Part shown: positions 9,544 through 19,193 of the stretch, piece after piece | Layout of the letters: each line of letters opens with the position of its first letter | How positions within the stretch are numbered: the first letter of the stretch is position 1 | Assembly (NCBI GenBank): GCA_002406015.1 | Contig: DHMX01000027.1 | Span: 25,198-89,197, forward strand | Direction of reading: 5' to 3' | From: Lachnospiraceae bacterium UBA4631 | Lineage (GTDB): Bacteria > Bacillota > Clostridia > Lachnospirales > Lachnospiraceae | Length of the DNA stretch: 64,000 nucleotides | The notes under the pieces: generated by a model | What the model saw: the letters and a program-made list of their open reading frames with translations, nothing else | What the model was told of the DNA's origin: nothing | The model's database searches: none | Position numbers and translations under genes: made by a program

Positions 9544-11823
9544 TTAGTGTTCCCGGTTATAATTAATCAGGCAGCCCTTTAATATAATTTCACGTTCATT
9601 ATCGGTCAACTGTCCCAAGGTCAGTTCAAATTCCTGCATATCCCGATTTACCACATATGCCTGAATCTTTTCTGTCTTATTCTTAACGGATTCTGCGATA
9701 TTCGGAATAAAGATATAATCACCATTGGCAAACGGAAGCTCCTCCTGAATTAAGAACGGAAGCATTCCCCAGTTAATCAGGTTGGAACGATAACGCTTCG
9801 TTGCATATTCATTTGCAATATTTGCCCAACCGCCTAATACCTTCTGACAGGAAGCTGCCTGTTCTCTGGCAGAACCATCTCCCGGCTTTACAGCGAAAAT
9901 GGTACTTCCGACACCGACATTCTTTCGGTTTACTGCATAGCTTTCTTTAATCTTATCCATAATCGGCTTTAATTCCGGTACAGCTTCACAAGGACAGGTA
10001 TCTGCCTCGATTGCCTTCTGTGCCTTTTGAATCTCCTTTGCACGACCAACGTACTCCGGATCCTTTCTGGACAAGGTGAACTCTGCCAAGCCCAACGGAT
10101 TTGAACGATAGGAAGAAGTCTCACCGGATGGAATTAATTCATCGGTTGTTGTAACCGGGTCATGAATCTCTGATACGACCTTGAGAATCAGATTCTCCGG
10201 CAACGGTGACATTGCAGGCCAATCCTTAATATTCGGTCCGAATTTAATCTCAACAGAAGGGTCTGCTTTTCCGACACCGTCATATACCCGATGTTCATAA
10301 ATGCTCTTATCGAAATGATAGGTTCTCTTTTGAATAGTTGCATCTACATCGGTTGCGGCTGTCAAATATCCCTTGTTTGCGGCTGTTGCAGCAATGGAAC
10401 GTGCATCCATCAAGGCTACAGAGGAGATTTGTCCGTTCTGAATCTTAGAACCTTCCCGGTTCGGGAAGTTTCTGGTAGAATGCCGGATACTGAATGCATT
10501 ATTTGCCGGTGTATCACCTGCACCAAAGCATGGTCCGCAGAATGCTGTCTTAACAATAGATCCTGTCTCAATCAAATCTGCCAATACCCCATTCTTAGCC
10601 AGTTCCATATAAATCGGCGTACTTGCCGGATATACACTTAAGGTAAATTCGTCTGCCCCGATGTAAGAGCCCTTTAAAATGTCTGCTGCTTCACAGATAT
10701 TTTCAAATCCACCGCCGGCACAGCCTGCAATAATTCCCTGTTCTACATATAACTTTCCATTTCTGACCTTATCCTTTAAGGTAAAGTCAACCTTACCATC
10801 TAGGCTTACCTTTGCACGCTTCTCGCAGTCATCCAGAATATCCATCAGATTTGCATTTAATTCTTCAATGGTATATACATTGCTTGGATGGAACGGCATA
10901 GCAATCATAGGCTTTACAGCAGATAAATCTACATATACCACACCGTCATAATATGCTACCGCACCCGGATTTAATTCCTTATAATCTCCGACTCTTCCAT
11001 GAATATCATAGAACTCACGAATCCGGTCATCGGTCTTCCATATAGAAGATAAGCAGGTGGTTTCGGTTGTCATTACATCAATTCCGATTCGATAATCTGC
11101 ACTTAAGTTTTCTACACCCGGTCCTACAAATTCCATAACCTTATTTTTAACGTAACCGCATCCGAAGGTTGCACCGATGATTGCAAGTGCCACATCCTGA
11201 GGACCGACTCCCTTCTGTGGCTTACCGGTCAGATATACGGCTACCACACCAGGCATGTCCACATCATAGGTTTTAGAAAGCAACTGCTTTACTAATTCTC
11301 CGCCGCCTTCGCCGATTGCCATAGTACCTAATGCACCATAACGGGTATGACTGTCAGAGCCAAGAATCATTTGTCCGCCGGCTGCCAGCATTTCTCTTGC
11401 AAACTGATGAATGACTGCCTGATGAGGAGGAACATACATTCCACCGTATTTCTTAGCACAAGACAGACCAAACATATGGTCATCCTCGTTAATCGTACCG
11501 CCAACCGCACATAGAGAGTTATGACAGTTCGTTAATACATATGGTATCGGGAATTTCTCCAATCCGGATGCTCTTGCCGTCTGAATAATTCCGACAAATG
11601 TAATATCATGGGAGGTCAGCTTATCAAATTTAATCTGAAGCTTCTTATCGTTCCCCGAAGTGTTATGTGCCTGAAGAATCTGATATGCCATCGTATTCTT
11701 TGCTGCGTCTTCCTTCGAGAGCGTCTCACCGGTTAATGTCCGGTAGCCTGCTGCTGCCTGTTCTTCCTGCACCAGCTCCGTTCCATTAATCAGGTAAGCA
11801 CCTCCTTCATATAATGTAACCAT
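9544..11823 (-). CDS. Aconitase-family hydratase (YbhJ/AcnA-like)
   Basis: A 759-residue protein of the aconitase superfamily, which hydrates and dehydrates carboxylic acids with a 4Fe-4S cluster. Family motifs are visible: LTNCHNSLCAVGG, ILGSDSHTRYGALGTMAIGEGG (substrate and cluster region), IAGCAGGGFENI and FCGPCFGAGDTPANNAFSIRHSTRNFPNREG, with the swivelling domain at the C-terminus. It is most like the hydratase/YbhJ group, not the canonical TCA-cycle aconitase; the real substrate is uncertain. An AAAGGAGG ribosome binding site sets the start. It is the last gene of the leu-ilv-ser-asd cluster direction, 52 bases after a small membrane protein, so cotranscription is possible. Confidence 0.85.
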   Translation of the reverse strand: MVTLYEGGAYLINGTELVQEEQAAAGYRTLTGETLSKEDAAKNTMAYQILQAHNTSGNDKKLQIKFDKLTSHDITFVGIIQTARASGLEKFPIPYVLTNCHNSLCAVGGTINEDDHMFGLSCAKKYGGMYVPPHQAVIHQFAREMLAAGGQMILGSDSHTRYGALGTMAIGEGGGELVKQLLSKTYDVDMPGVVAVYLTGKPQKGVGPQDVALAIIGATFGCGYVKNKVMEFVGPGVENLSADYRIGIDVMTTETTCLSSIWKTDDRIREFYDIHGRVGDYKELNPGAVAYYDGVVYVDLSAVKPMIAMPFHPSNVYTIEELNANLMDILDDCEKRAKVSLDGKVDFTLKDKVRNGKLYVEQGIIAGCAGGGFENICEAADILKGSYIGADEFTLSVYPASTPIYMELAKNGVLADLIETGSIVKTAFCGPCFGAGDTPANNAFSIRHSTRNFPNREGSKIQNGQISSVALMDARSIAATAANKGYLTAATDVDATIQKRTYHFDKSIYEHRVYDGVGKADPSVEIKFGPNIKDWPAMSPLPENLILKVVSEIHDPVTTTDELIPSGETSSYRSNPLGLAEFTLSRKDPEYVGRAKEIQKAQKAIEADTCPCEAVPELKPIMDKIKESYAVNRKNVGVGSTIFAVKPGDGSAREQAASCQKVLGGWANIANEYATKRYRSNLINWGMLPFLIQEELPFANGDYIFIPNIAESVKNKTEKIQAYVVNRDMQEFELTLGQLTDNEREIILKGCLINYNREH

Positions 11824-11875
11824 TCTTAGTCCTCCTTTATCTATACCTTTTTATTATTGATTCGTTATTCTGTCC

Positions 11876-12193
11876 TTAATTCGTCAAGCCTGTAAATTTT
11901 AATACAATACCCAGAATTACAAACAGGACTGCTACTACCAAGGCTACGATATTAAGCACCAGCCCGGCTGTTGCCATACCTTTTTTCGGTGAATTTTTAC
12001 CCTGCACTCCGTTTTGTATTCCGACAATCGCAAAGATAATAAATAAACCACCATATAAAAAGCCGCCACCTAACAATGTACTGCATATCATTCCCAGATT
12101 CAGTACACACAATACAATACCCAGAATCAAGCTGGTTTTTGCCTTTTTTGCATTCGCTTCTTCGATTGGAATCATATCCTGATTCTTACCCAT
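11876..12193 (-). CDS. Small DUF4190-like membrane protein
   Basis: A 105-residue protein with a short charged N-terminus (MGKNQDMIPIEEANAKKAK) followed by about three hydrophobic segments: SLILGIVLCVLNLGMI, GGLFIIFAIVGIQ and LVLNIVALVVAVLFVILGIVL. The glycine-rich small-helix pattern resembles DUF4190-type proteins, whose function is unknown. The upstream in-frame start six codons earlier was rejected because the AGAGGA ribosome binding site fits this ATG. It sits between asd and the hydratase gene in the same orientation; no functional link is evident. Confidence 0.7.
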   Translation of the reverse strand: MGKNQDMIPIEEANAKKAKTSLILGIVLCVLNLGMICSTLLGGGFLYGGLFIIFAIVGIQNGVQGKNSPKKGMATAGLVLNIVALVVAVLFVILGIVLKFTGLTN

Positions 12194-12239
12194 AGTCCTC
12201 TTTCTCCTCATTCGCTCTTATTTCTGTAAAATGTATAGA

Positions 12240-12290
12240 AGGAGAGCAGTAAGCCTTTTTGTCTGCCAGAGACCTTCCCACTGTTCTCCT
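12240..12290 (-). repeat. Imperfect inverted repeat between asd and the small membrane protein gene
   Basis: Arms of 11 bases (12240-12250 and 12280-12290) pair with one mismatch around a 29-base loop. The minus-strand tail has no clean U-run, so it may be a weak terminator or an mRNA-processing or stability element. Confidence 0.35.
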
Positions 12291-12326
12291 CCTGTCCTTA
12301 TCCTGTCCGGATTTTACATGCATTTG

Positions 12327-13415
12327 TTATTTCTTCGTAATATAACCTTTTGCCTTTAAGAGTTCTGCACACAATACAGCTCCGCCAGCCGCACCACGTA
12401 CAGTATTATGAGATAAGCCTACGAATTTGTAATCAAAAATGGAATCCTCTCTCAATCTTCCGATAGAAATACCCATGCCATTTTCATAATCCACATCCAT
12501 AGTTACCTGTGGACGATTGTCTTCCTCTAAATACTGTATAAACTGCTTTGGAGCACTTGGTAAGCCCAATGCCTGTGGTTCCCCGCTAAAGTTTACCATA
12601 CGCTCAATCAATTCTTCTTTTGTCGGCTTCTTCTTAAAATTCACAAATACTGCCGCTGTATGACCGTTTAATACCGGTACACGGATACACTGACTGGTAA
12701 TCTTCGGACCGTTGGTGCATTTTTCAATCTTGCCGTCTACAATATTACCCCAGAGACGAAGCGGTTCCTGCTCGGATTTTTCTTCCTCTCCGCCAATGTA
12801 CGGAATGATATTACCAACCATTTCCGGCCAATCCTTAAAATTCTTACCGGCTCCGGAAATTGCCTGATAGGTGGTAACTACTACTTCCTGTGGCTCAAAT
12901 TCCATCCAAGCGGTTAAAACCGGTGCGTAGCTCTGAATGGAGCAGTTTGGTTTTACTGCCACAAAGCCCCGTTTGGTTCCCAGACGCTTTTTCTGAAACT
13001 CAATGACCTCTGCGTGCTGCGGATTAATCTCCGGCACCATCATCGGAACATCCGGTGTCCATCTATGAGCACTGTTATTGGAAACAACCGGTGTCTCAGT
13101 CTTAGCATAAGCTTCCTCGATTGCCTTAATCTCATCCTTAGACATATCAACTGCACTGAATACAAAATCAACTGTGGAAGCAACCTCTTCTACTTCATTC
13201 ACGTTATGAACGATTAACTTCTTAACTGCTTCCGGCATTGGTGTATCCATCTTCCAGCGGTCTCCAACTGCTTCTTCATAAGTCTTTCCGGCACTTCTTG
13301 GGCTGGCAGCAATTGTAACCACCTCAAACCATGGATGATTTTCCAATAATGATATAAATCTTTGTCCTACCATACCGGTACCGCCAAGGATACCTACACG
13401 TAACTTTTCACTCAT
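12327..13415 (-). CDS. asd: Aspartate-semialdehyde dehydrogenase
   Basis: Reduces aspartyl phosphate to aspartate semialdehyde with NADPH, the branch point for lysine, diaminopimelate, threonine and methionine. The 362-residue protein starts with the Rossmann motif GILGGTGMVGQRF. The catalytic cysteine is in KPNCSIQSYAP, AISGAGKNFKDWPE follows, and the C-terminal HNTVRGAAGGAVL is family-typical. The length and the sequence around the cysteine match the archaeal/fungal-type subgroup more than the E. coli type. It lies 45 bases after serA in the same direction, so it may belong to the same transcript. Confidence 0.92.
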   Translation of the reverse strand: MSEKLRVGILGGTGMVGQRFISLLENHPWFEVVTIAASPRSAGKTYEEAVGDRWKMDTPMPEAVKKLIVHNVNEVEEVASTVDFVFSAVDMSKDEIKAIEEAYAKTETPVVSNNSAHRWTPDVPMMVPEINPQHAEVIEFQKKRLGTKRGFVAVKPNCSIQSYAPVLTAWMEFEPQEVVVTTYQAISGAGKNFKDWPEMVGNIIPYIGGEEEKSEQEPLRLWGNIVDGKIEKCTNGPKITSQCIRVPVLNGHTAAVFVNFKKKPTKEELIERMVNFSGEPQALGLPSAPKQFIQYLEEDNRPQVTMDVDYENGMGISIGRLREDSIFDYKFVGLSHNTVRGAAGGAVLCAELLKAKGYITKK

Positions 13416-13460
13416 TGTTTCTCTCCTATTTTTTCTATACTCTTGTGTCTTATAAATGCA

Positions 13461-14624
13461 TTACTTAATCACTCTTACCTTGACAACGCCCTCTACTGCA
13501 TTTAACTCTGCTACAATGGCATCTGTCACTTCTGAGGATACATCTAACATAGAATATGCCCAATCACCCTTTGATTTACTAATCATATCTGAAATATTGA
13601 TTCCCTTGCTTGAGAATACACCGGTAAATTTTGTCAGCATATCCGGAATGTTCTTGTGATTGATTGCAACTCTGGCTGTATTGGAGCATACTCCCATATC
13701 ACAGGCAGGATAATTTACAGAGTTCTTAATATTACCGTTTTCAATATAATCAATCACCTGCTTTACAGCCATAACTGCACAATTATCTTCGGATTCTTCC
13801 GTAGAAGCTCCCAGATGTGGCAGTGTGATTACATTATCTACGCCTGCAACTGCCGGATTCGGGAAATCGGTTACATACTTGCTTACCTTACCGGATGCCA
13901 GTGCTGCCTTCATATCCTCATCATTTACCAATACATCTCTTGCGAAGTTCAGAATCTTTACACCGTCCTTCATCATAGAGAAAGCTGCTGCATTCAGCAT
14001 ACCCTTTGTGCTGTCTAAAGCAGGCACATGAATGGTGATATAATCACATTCCTTATAAATATCTTCTACATTTGAAATATGCTTAACCTGACGGGACAGA
14101 TTCCATGCTGCGTCTACGGATACATATGGGTCATAACCGTATACCTCCATTCCCAGACTAACCGCTACATTTGCAACCTTAGCACCGATTGCACCCAGAC
14201 CGATAACACCTAACTTCTTGCCTTCAATCTCGCAGCCTGCGAACTTTGACTTATTCTTTTCAACTGCCTTTGCAATGCCTTCATCTGCACTGTTTGCTTT
14301 TACCCAGTTATAGCCTCCGACTAAATCTCTGGATGCCAACAGCAATCCGGCGATTACAATTTCCTTTACACCGTTTGCATTTGCTCCCGGTGTGTTAAAT
14401 ACTACGATACCCTGCTCTGCACACTTATCAAGCGGAATATTGTTCACACCTGCACCAGCTCTTGCGATTGCCTTTAAGCCTGCCGGAAGCTCTAAATCAT
14501 GCATTGCTGCACTTCGAACTAAAACTACATCGGCATCTGCCAATGCGTCTACTACCTGATACTCTTTTGGTAACAAATCCATACCGCATGCTGCAATCGG
14601 ATTTAAGCAATTTACCTTAGCCAT
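13461..14624 (-). CDS. serA: D-3-phosphoglycerate dehydrogenase with C-terminal ACT domain
   Basis: Catalyses the first step of serine synthesis, oxidising 3-phosphoglycerate with NAD. The 387-residue protein has the substrate-binding RAGAGVNNIPLDKC region, the NAD-binding motif GVIGLGAIGAKVANVA, the catalytic NFARDVLVNDEDM segment and LPHLGASTEESEDNC with the catalytic histidine. A C-terminal ACT domain (from about residue 315: RVAINHKNIPDMLTKF) suggests feedback control by an amino acid. The ATG overlaps the serC stop by one base (TAATG), so the two genes are translationally coupled. Confidence 0.95.
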   Translation of the reverse strand: MAKVNCLNPIAACGMDLLPKEYQVVDALADADVVLVRSAAMHDLELPAGLKAIARAGAGVNNIPLDKCAEQGIVVFNTPGANANGVKEIVIAGLLLASRDLVGGYNWVKANSADEGIAKAVEKNKSKFAGCEIEGKKLGVIGLGAIGAKVANVAVSLGMEVYGYDPYVSVDAAWNLSRQVKHISNVEDIYKECDYITIHVPALDSTKGMLNAAAFSMMKDGVKILNFARDVLVNDEDMKAALASGKVSKYVTDFPNPAVAGVDNVITLPHLGASTEESEDNCAVMAVKQVIDYIENGNIKNSVNYPACDMGVCSNTARVAINHKNIPDMLTKFTGVFSSKGINISDMISKSKGDWAYSMLDVSSEVTDAIVAELNAVEGVVKVRVIK

Positions 14625-15706
14625 TATTTATTTTCCTCCTCAAACTTCTTCATGAACTCAACCAGCTTCTCTACACCTTCAATCGGCATAGCGTTATAAA
14701 TGCTGGCACGCATACCGCCAACGGTACGATGTCCCTTGATATTTACAAAGCCTGCTGCTGTAGCTTCTTTTACGAACTTTGCATCCAGAGCTTCGTCGCC
14801 GGTTACAAACGGTACATTCATCAGGGAACGGTCCTTCTTCTCTACAGTTCCCTTAAACATCTTGCTGTTATCCAAGAAATCATAAAGGATAGCTGCCTTC
14901 TTCTCGTTATGAATCTTCATAGCTTCCAGACCGCCCATTTCCTTTACCCATTTGAATACCTTACCACAGATATAAATACCGTAGCAAGGAGGTGTATTAT
15001 AAAGGGAATCTGCATCTGCCTGTGTCTTATACTTCAACATGGTAGGTGTTCCTTCCAGAACATCATCCCGGATTAAATCTTCGCGGATAATTACAACAAC
15101 CACACCTGCAGGTCCTACATTTTTCTGAACACCGAAGTAAATCAAGCCGTAATCGGATACATTAACCGGCTGAGATAAAATATCGGAAGACATATCTGCA
15201 ACCAAAATCTTTCCCTTGGTATTCGGAAGTGTCTTATAGGTAGTTCCATAGATTGTGTTGTTATGACAAATGTATACATAATCAGCATCTTCATCAATCG
15301 GCAAATCTGAGCAATCCGGAATATAGCTAAAGGTCTTATCTGCGGATGAAGCAATTACGTTTACCTTACCGTACTTCTTTGCTTCCTCTGCTGCCTTCTT
15401 TGCCCATTGTCCGGTTACAATATAGTCTGCAACCTTATTCTTCATCAGGTTCATAGGGATTGCAGCAAACTGCTGGGAAGCCCCGCCCTGTAAGAATAAT
15501 ACCTTATAATTATCCGGAATCTTCATTAAGTCTCTTAAATCCTGCTCTGCTGTCTGGATAATCTCTTCAAACGCCTTGGAACGGTGGCTCATTTCCATAA
15601 CACTCATTCCGGTTCCGTTGTAATCCAACATTTCCTCTGCTGCTGCCTTTAATACAACCTCCGGTAATACAGAAGGTCCTGCTGAAAAATTATACACTCT
15701 TGCCAT
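14624..15706 (-). CDS. serC: Phosphoserine aminotransferase
   Basis: Transfers an amino group from glutamate to 3-phosphohydroxypyruvate using PLP, the second step of serine synthesis. The 360-residue protein begins MARVYNFSAGPSVLPEVVL, with the family motif SHRSKAFEEI, LQGGASQQFAAIPMNL, and the PLP lysine in IYFGVQKNVGPAG. HRTVGGMRASIYNAM near the C-terminus is the conserved phosphate-binding segment. A strong GAGGAGG ribosome binding site chooses this ATG over one six codons earlier. It is directly coupled to serA. No serB homolog of the HAD type is visible in the cluster. Confidence 0.95.
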   Translation of the reverse strand: MARVYNFSAGPSVLPEVVLKAAAEEMLDYNGTGMSVMEMSHRSKAFEEIIQTAEQDLRDLMKIPDNYKVLFLQGGASQQFAAIPMNLMKNKVADYIVTGQWAKKAAEEAKKYGKVNVIASSADKTFSYIPDCSDLPIDEDADYVYICHNNTIYGTTYKTLPNTKGKILVADMSSDILSQPVNVSDYGLIYFGVQKNVGPAGVVVVIIREDLIRDDVLEGTPTMLKYKTQADADSLYNTPPCYGIYICGKVFKWVKEMGGLEAMKIHNEKKAAILYDFLDNSKMFKGTVEKKDRSLMNVPFVTGDEALDAKFVKEATAAGFVNIKGHRTVGGMRASIYNAMPIEGVEKLVEFMKKFEEENK

Positions 15707-15757
15707 TTTATAAATCCTCCTCAACTTATTGTTATCTTATTTATCCCTGTTTTAGCT

Positions 15758-17437
15758 TTATTTATCTATATCTTCTTCTGAGAAACAAGTCTCAATCGGT
15801 TTTCCCGGAGCTACCATCGGCCATACCTTATCATCCTCATTAATGATACAGTCAATCACTACCGGTTTTCCGGCTGCCTGTGCCTTCCGGAATGCGTCTT
15901 CAAATTCTTCAATTGAAGTTACCCGATAAGCGTCTGCTCCCATTGCCTCTGCCAGCTTCACAAAATCTACAGAGTCATTTAAGATTGTATTCGAATACCG
16001 CTTGTCATAGAACAGGGTCTGCCACTGACGTACCATACCAAGTACATGATTATTAATTACAATCTGAATAATCGGTATGTTATATCTTACCGCAGTTGCA
16101 ATCTCATTCATATTCATACGGAAACAACCGTCACCCGCAATATTTACAACCGTTTCATCCGGTCTTGCAAGCTTTGCTCCCAAGGAAGCACCCAATCCAT
16201 AGCCCATTGTTCCAAGACCACCGGAGGTCAATAACTGATGTGGCTTCTTATATTTATAATACTGTGCTGCCCACATCTGATGCTGACCGACTTCAGTTAC
16301 TACCGTTGCGTCCCCGTTTGTCATTTCATACAACTTCTCTATAATCTCAGGACCGGTCAGAACTCCCTTATCATAGGTCATCGGGAATTTTTGCTTTAAC
16401 TCTTGGATTTCCTGCATCCATTCCGGCTTCTTTGATGCTTCTACCCGCTGAATTAATTGCTGTAAAATCACCTTAGCATCACCGATAATATATTCATCTA
16501 CTGCAATATTCTTATTGATTTCTGCCTGGTCTACATCGATATGAACGATTCTTGCATGCTCGGCAAACTTACTTGCATTACCGATTACTCTGTCTGAGAA
16601 TCTTGCTCCTACTACAATCAGAAGGTCAGCCTCTGCCAAACCGAAATTCGATGCCTTGGTGCCATGCATACCAATCATTCCGGTATAACGGTCTGCAGTG
16701 CCTTCGATAGCACCCTTTCCCATTAAGGTATCACAAACTGCCGCATCAATCTTATCTGCAAGTGTCCGCAGCTCCTGCTCTGCATCCGAAATGACAACAC
16801 CACCACCGGTTAATATGAACGGCCGCTTTGCCTTATTTATCATAGATGCTACATGGTCTACCGCTGCTGCATCAATCGTATCCGTTACCCGTTCAATCTC
16901 CTCCGGCTTCATTGGCTCGTAATCTGCAACATTTGCAGTTACGTCCTTTGTAATATCTACTAATACTGGACCCGGTCTGCCTGATTTTGCAATCTTAAAT
17001 GCACGCCGGATGGTATCTGCTAATTCATGGACATTTTTTACGATAAAGCTGTACTTTGTAATCGGCATTACAACTCCCGCAATATCTACCTCCTGAAAGC
17101 TGTCCTTTCCTAATAAGGTAACACCTACATTGGCAGTAATTGCAACTACCGGTATCGAATCCATGTAAGCCGTTGCAATACCGGTTACCAGATTCGTTGC
17201 TCCGGGACCGCTGGTTGCCATACAGACACCAACCTTACCGGTTGCTCTTGCATATCCGTCTGCAGCATGAGAAGCTCCCTGCTCATGAGAAGTCAGAATA
17301 TGCTTAATCTCTCCCTGATGCTTATATAACTCGTCATAAATATTCAAAATACAGCCGCCCGGATAACCAAATACGGTATCTACGCCCTGTTCCTTCAAAC
17401 ATTCAATTACTATTTCTGAACCAGTTAATTGTTTCAT
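15758..17437 (-). CDS. ilvB: Acetolactate synthase, large subunit
   Basis: ThDP-dependent enzyme that condenses two pyruvates (valine/leucine) or pyruvate with 2-oxobutyrate (isoleucine). The 559-residue protein has the N-terminal FGYPGGCILNIYDEL, the ThDP-activating glutamate in SHEQGASHAADGYARA, and the ThDP motif GDGCFRMNMNEIATAVRYNIPIIQIVINN near residue 440. Length fits the family. No small regulatory subunit (ilvN) is next to it, which is unusual; it may be encoded elsewhere. Only 14 bases separate it from ilvD upstream, so they are almost certainly cotranscribed. Confidence 0.94.
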   Translation of the reverse strand: MKQLTGSEIVIECLKEQGVDTVFGYPGGCILNIYDELYKHQGEIKHILTSHEQGASHAADGYARATGKVGVCMATSGPGATNLVTGIATAYMDSIPVVAITANVGVTLLGKDSFQEVDIAGVVMPITKYSFIVKNVHELADTIRRAFKIAKSGRPGPVLVDITKDVTANVADYEPMKPEEIERVTDTIDAAAVDHVASMINKAKRPFILTGGGVVISDAEQELRTLADKIDAAVCDTLMGKGAIEGTADRYTGMIGMHGTKASNFGLAEADLLIVVGARFSDRVIGNASKFAEHARIVHIDVDQAEINKNIAVDEYIIGDAKVILQQLIQRVEASKKPEWMQEIQELKQKFPMTYDKGVLTGPEIIEKLYEMTNGDATVVTEVGQHQMWAAQYYKYKKPHQLLTSGGLGTMGYGLGASLGAKLARPDETVVNIAGDGCFRMNMNEIATAVRYNIPIIQIVINNHVLGMVRQWQTLFYDKRYSNTILNDSVDFVKLAEAMGADAYRVTSIEEFEDAFRKAQAAGKPVVIDCIINEDDKVWPMVAPGKPIETCFSEEDIDK

Positions 17438-17451
17438 TTTCTTCCTCTCCC

Positions 17452-19125
17452 TTATTTATTCCCCGGAATTTCCAGAATTGCTCCCCGGTTTCCGGATGTA
17501 ACCATTGCTGCATATCTTGCCAGGTAACCGGTTGTTACCTTTGGCTCTCTCGGCTTCCATTCTGCCTTTCTTCTCGCCAGTTCTTCTTCTGATACTCTGA
17601 GATTTAATGACAGATTATCAATATCTATATCTATCATATCGCCTTCCTGTACCAATGCAATCGGACCTCCGACTGCTGCCTCCGGCGATACATGACCGAT
17701 AGATGCTCCACGGCTGGCACCGGAAAAACGACCATCCGTAATCAACGCTACCGAAGAACCAAGTCCCATACCTGCAATCGCAGAAGTCGGATTCAGCATC
17801 TCCCGCATACCAGGTCCACCCTTTGGACCCTCATAGCGAATAACTACAACATCTCCGGCTACAATCTTGCCACCCTTAATAGCTGCGATGGCATCCTCTT
17901 CACATTCAAAGACTCTTGCCGGACCGCTATGCTTCATCATTTCCGGAACAACGGCTGAACGCTTTACAACACTGCCGTCCGGTGCCAGATTGCCCTTCAG
18001 GACAGCCAGACCGCCGGTCTTGCTGTATGGATTGTCTACCGGTCTTATAACCTCCGGATTCCGGTTTACACAATTTGCGATATTTTCTCCTACGGTCTTA
18101 CCTGTAACCGTCATACAATCGGTATGCAGTAATCCCAGCTTATTAATCTCATTCATAACGGCATAGACACCGCCTGCTTCATTCAGGTCTTCCATATAAG
18201 TAGGTCCTGCCGGTGCCAGATGACATAAATTCGGTGTCTTTGCACTAATCTCATTTGCAAAGGAAATATCAAAATCAAATCCTATCTCATGTGCAATTGC
18301 AGGAAGATGCAGCATACTGTTTGTAGAGCATCCCAATGCCATATCTATGGTCAAGGCATTCAGAATAGCATCCTTTGTCATAATATCTCTCGGTCTGATA
18401 TTCTTTCGATACATATCCATAACTGCCATACCTGCGTGCTTTGCAAGCTTGATTCGCTCGGAATACACTGCCGGAATGGTTCCGTTTCCGCGAAGTCCCA
18501 TACCCAGAACCTCGGTCAGACAGTTCATAGAGTTTGCCGTATACATACCGGAGCAGGAACCACAGGTCGGACATACCTTATTTTCAAATTCTTCAACATC
18601 CTCCGCTGTCATGGTTCCGGCTGCATAAGAACCAACTGCCTCAAACATGGAAGAAAGACTTCTCTTTTGTCCATGTACGTGTCCGGCTAACATAGGACCA
18701 CCACTGACAAATACGGTCGGCACATTAATTCTGGCTGCTGCCATCAAAAGTCCCGGCACATTTTTATCACAGTTCGGAATCATAACCAATGCATCAAACT
18801 GATGTGCCAATGCCATACATTCTGTGGAATCCGCAATCAAATCTCTTGTTACCAGCGAATATTTCATTCCGATGTGTCCCATTGCAATACCGTCACAGAC
18901 TGCAATTGCCGGGAACATAATCGGTGTTCCGCCTGCCATGGCAACTCCAAGCTTGACTGCCTGTGCAATTTTATCCAGATTCATATGTCCCGGTACAATT
19001 TCATTATAGGAACATACAATACCAACTAAAGGACGTTCCATTTCTTCTTTTGTCATACCCAATGCATTAAACAAGGACCGATGAGGTGCCTGCTGCATAC
19101 CGGTTTTTACTGCATCACTTTTCAT
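17452..19125 (-). CDS. ilvD: Dihydroxy-acid dehydratase
   Basis: Iron-sulfur dehydratase that makes the 2-oxo acids of valine and isoleucine. The 557-residue protein contains PNCDKNVPGLLMAAARINVPTVFVSGG, the cluster cysteines in CPTCGSCSGMYTANSMNC, GCSTNSMLHLPAI, and the C-terminal DGRFSGASRGASIGHVSPEAA motif. Start: an ATG two codons upstream has a ribosome binding site only two bases away, while this ATG is eight bases from AAAGGAG. It stands between leuB and ilvB in the cluster. Confidence 0.94.
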   Translation of the reverse strand: MKSDAVKTGMQQAPHRSLFNALGMTKEEMERPLVGIVCSYNEIVPGHMNLDKIAQAVKLGVAMAGGTPIMFPAIAVCDGIAMGHIGMKYSLVTRDLIADSTECMALAHQFDALVMIPNCDKNVPGLLMAAARINVPTVFVSGGPMLAGHVHGQKRSLSSMFEAVGSYAAGTMTAEDVEEFENKVCPTCGSCSGMYTANSMNCLTEVLGMGLRGNGTIPAVYSERIKLAKHAGMAVMDMYRKNIRPRDIMTKDAILNALTIDMALGCSTNSMLHLPAIAHEIGFDFDISFANEISAKTPNLCHLAPAGPTYMEDLNEAGGVYAVMNEINKLGLLHTDCMTVTGKTVGENIANCVNRNPEVIRPVDNPYSKTGGLAVLKGNLAPDGSVVKRSAVVPEMMKHSGPARVFECEEDAIAAIKGGKIVAGDVVVIRYEGPKGGPGMREMLNPTSAIAGMGLGSSVALITDGRFSGASRGASIGHVSPEAAVGGPIALVQEGDMIDIDIDNLSLNLRVSEEELARRKAEWKPREPKVTTGYLARYAAMVTSGNRGAILEIPGNK

Positions 19126-19193
19126 GTTCATTTCTCCTTTATTGACTCCAATTCCGGTACAACCTGTGTACCGACTTTCCTGTTATCTTATTC

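Noticed and set aside
13416..13460. Lysine or SAM riboswitch ahead of asd
   Set aside because: The gap to serA is 45 bases, too short for such a riboswitch, and no conserved elements are visible.
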